Shown here one piece after another: positions 63,868 through 64,000 of a stretch of 64,000 bases of DNA (position 1 is its first letter; every line of letters starts with the position of its first letter). Under the pieces are notes generated by a model, which saw only the letters and a list, made by a program, of their open reading frames with translations, was not told the origin of the DNA and did not search any database. The stretch spans positions 3,906,001 to 3,970,000 of the forward strand of contig CP073042.1 in assembly GCA_018114805.1 (NCBI GenBank), in the 5' to 3' direction. Position numbers and translations under genes: made by a program. The stretch comes from Candidatus Streptomyces philanthi. Its GTDB lineage: Bacteria > Actinomycetota > Actinomycetes > Streptomycetales > Streptomycetaceae.

Positions 63868-64000
63868 ATGCGCAAGAGCGCATCTCTGGCTGTGCTCGCC
63901 GTCACCAGCGCCACCGTGCTGAGTGGTCTGACCGCCACTGCGGCACACGCGGACGGCTACGGCGACACCAAGATCACCAAGGTGGTCGTCAACGGCGGCA
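63868..64000 (+). CDS. secreted protein, N-terminal part (3' end outside window)
   Basis: The first 44 residues are visible. MRKSASLAVLAVTSATVLSG is a basic n-region and hydrophobic core, with TATAAHADGY giving a likely signal-peptidase site after AHA. The mature part begins GYGDTKITKVVVNGG. ATG 63868 follows a GGGGGGA ribosome site; another ATG at 63851 is out of frame. The family cannot be named from this fragment. Confidence 0.75.
   Translation, partial: MRKSASLAVLAVTSATVLSGLTATAAHADGYGDTKITKVVVNGG

Overview
The window is high-GC actinobacterial chromosome with the gene content and order of a Streptomyces. The evidence is GTG/TTG starts with purine-rich ribosome sites, a stand-alone groEL2 with CIRCE operators, the futalosine menaquinone genes mqnB/mqnD, a DmdR-type iron box, DasR-type (dre) sites at amino-sugar genes, and Streptomyces-typical families (DUF3027, DUF3263, DUF4031, DUF2771). 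No rRNA, tRNA or complete transposon was found.

Layout. 0-1.6 kb: end of a GGDEF protein and a membrane-anchored carbohydrate-binding-like protein. 1.7-8.1 kb: an amino-sugar and sugar-phosphate block (class II aldolase, PfkB kinase, nagA, ROK kinase, orphan sugar-binding lipoprotein) with two dre-like sites. 8.1-12.5 kb: DUF3263 protein, trehalose synthesis (otsB, otsA) and a GpgS-like glucosyltransferase. 12.7-17.5 kb: SAM-riboswitch-controlled thrC, a ThiS/CysO-like sulfur carrier, a cold-shock protein and groEL2. 17.7-20.5 kb: murQ and its RpiR-family regulator, then two small conserved genes. 20.7-24.5 kb: MFS pump, HD hydrolase, CutC, GNAT enzyme. 24.6-26.2 kb: four small unrecognised genes, the distal part less GC-rich. 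26.2-34.3 kb: HelD-like ATPase, XPB-like helicase and a large helicase-associated/WYL protein. 34.4-40.4 kb: an accessory island carrying two short type I-E-like CRISPR arrays with related leaders. Most of the island lies between the arrays: DUF7848-like genes, two XRE regulators, a pterin-dehydratase-like protein and a SLOG-like protein. A second SLOG-like copy, broken, lies just beyond the second array. 40.6-48.5 kb: a HAAS-like membrane protein, a ferric-siderophore ABC transporter, a HAD hydrolase and a second cold-shock protein. 48.9-64 kb: TetR regulator, secreted ceramidase, mqnD/mqnB, lipoprotein, MFS protein, DUF3027, a sacsin/Hsp90-like ATPase, a WYL regulator divergent from RidA, and the start of a secreted protein.

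How the genes work together. NagA, the ROK kinase, the PfkB kinase and the aldolase can form a route from acetylated amino sugars to triose phosphates, and murQ adds recycled MurNAc-6-P. OtsA/OtsB and GpgS make compatible solutes or polymer precursors. The iron operon lies downstream of an iron box.

An important caveat: about twenty small indels and several in-frame stops interrupt otherwise well-conserved genes (thrC, murQ, the PfkB kinase, HelD, the sacsin-like gene and others). Many indels sit in G/C runs, and every stop can be explained by a C-to-T or G-to-A change. This looks more like residual sequencing error than wholesale decay, so each broken frame is annotated as one gene with its lesion noted.
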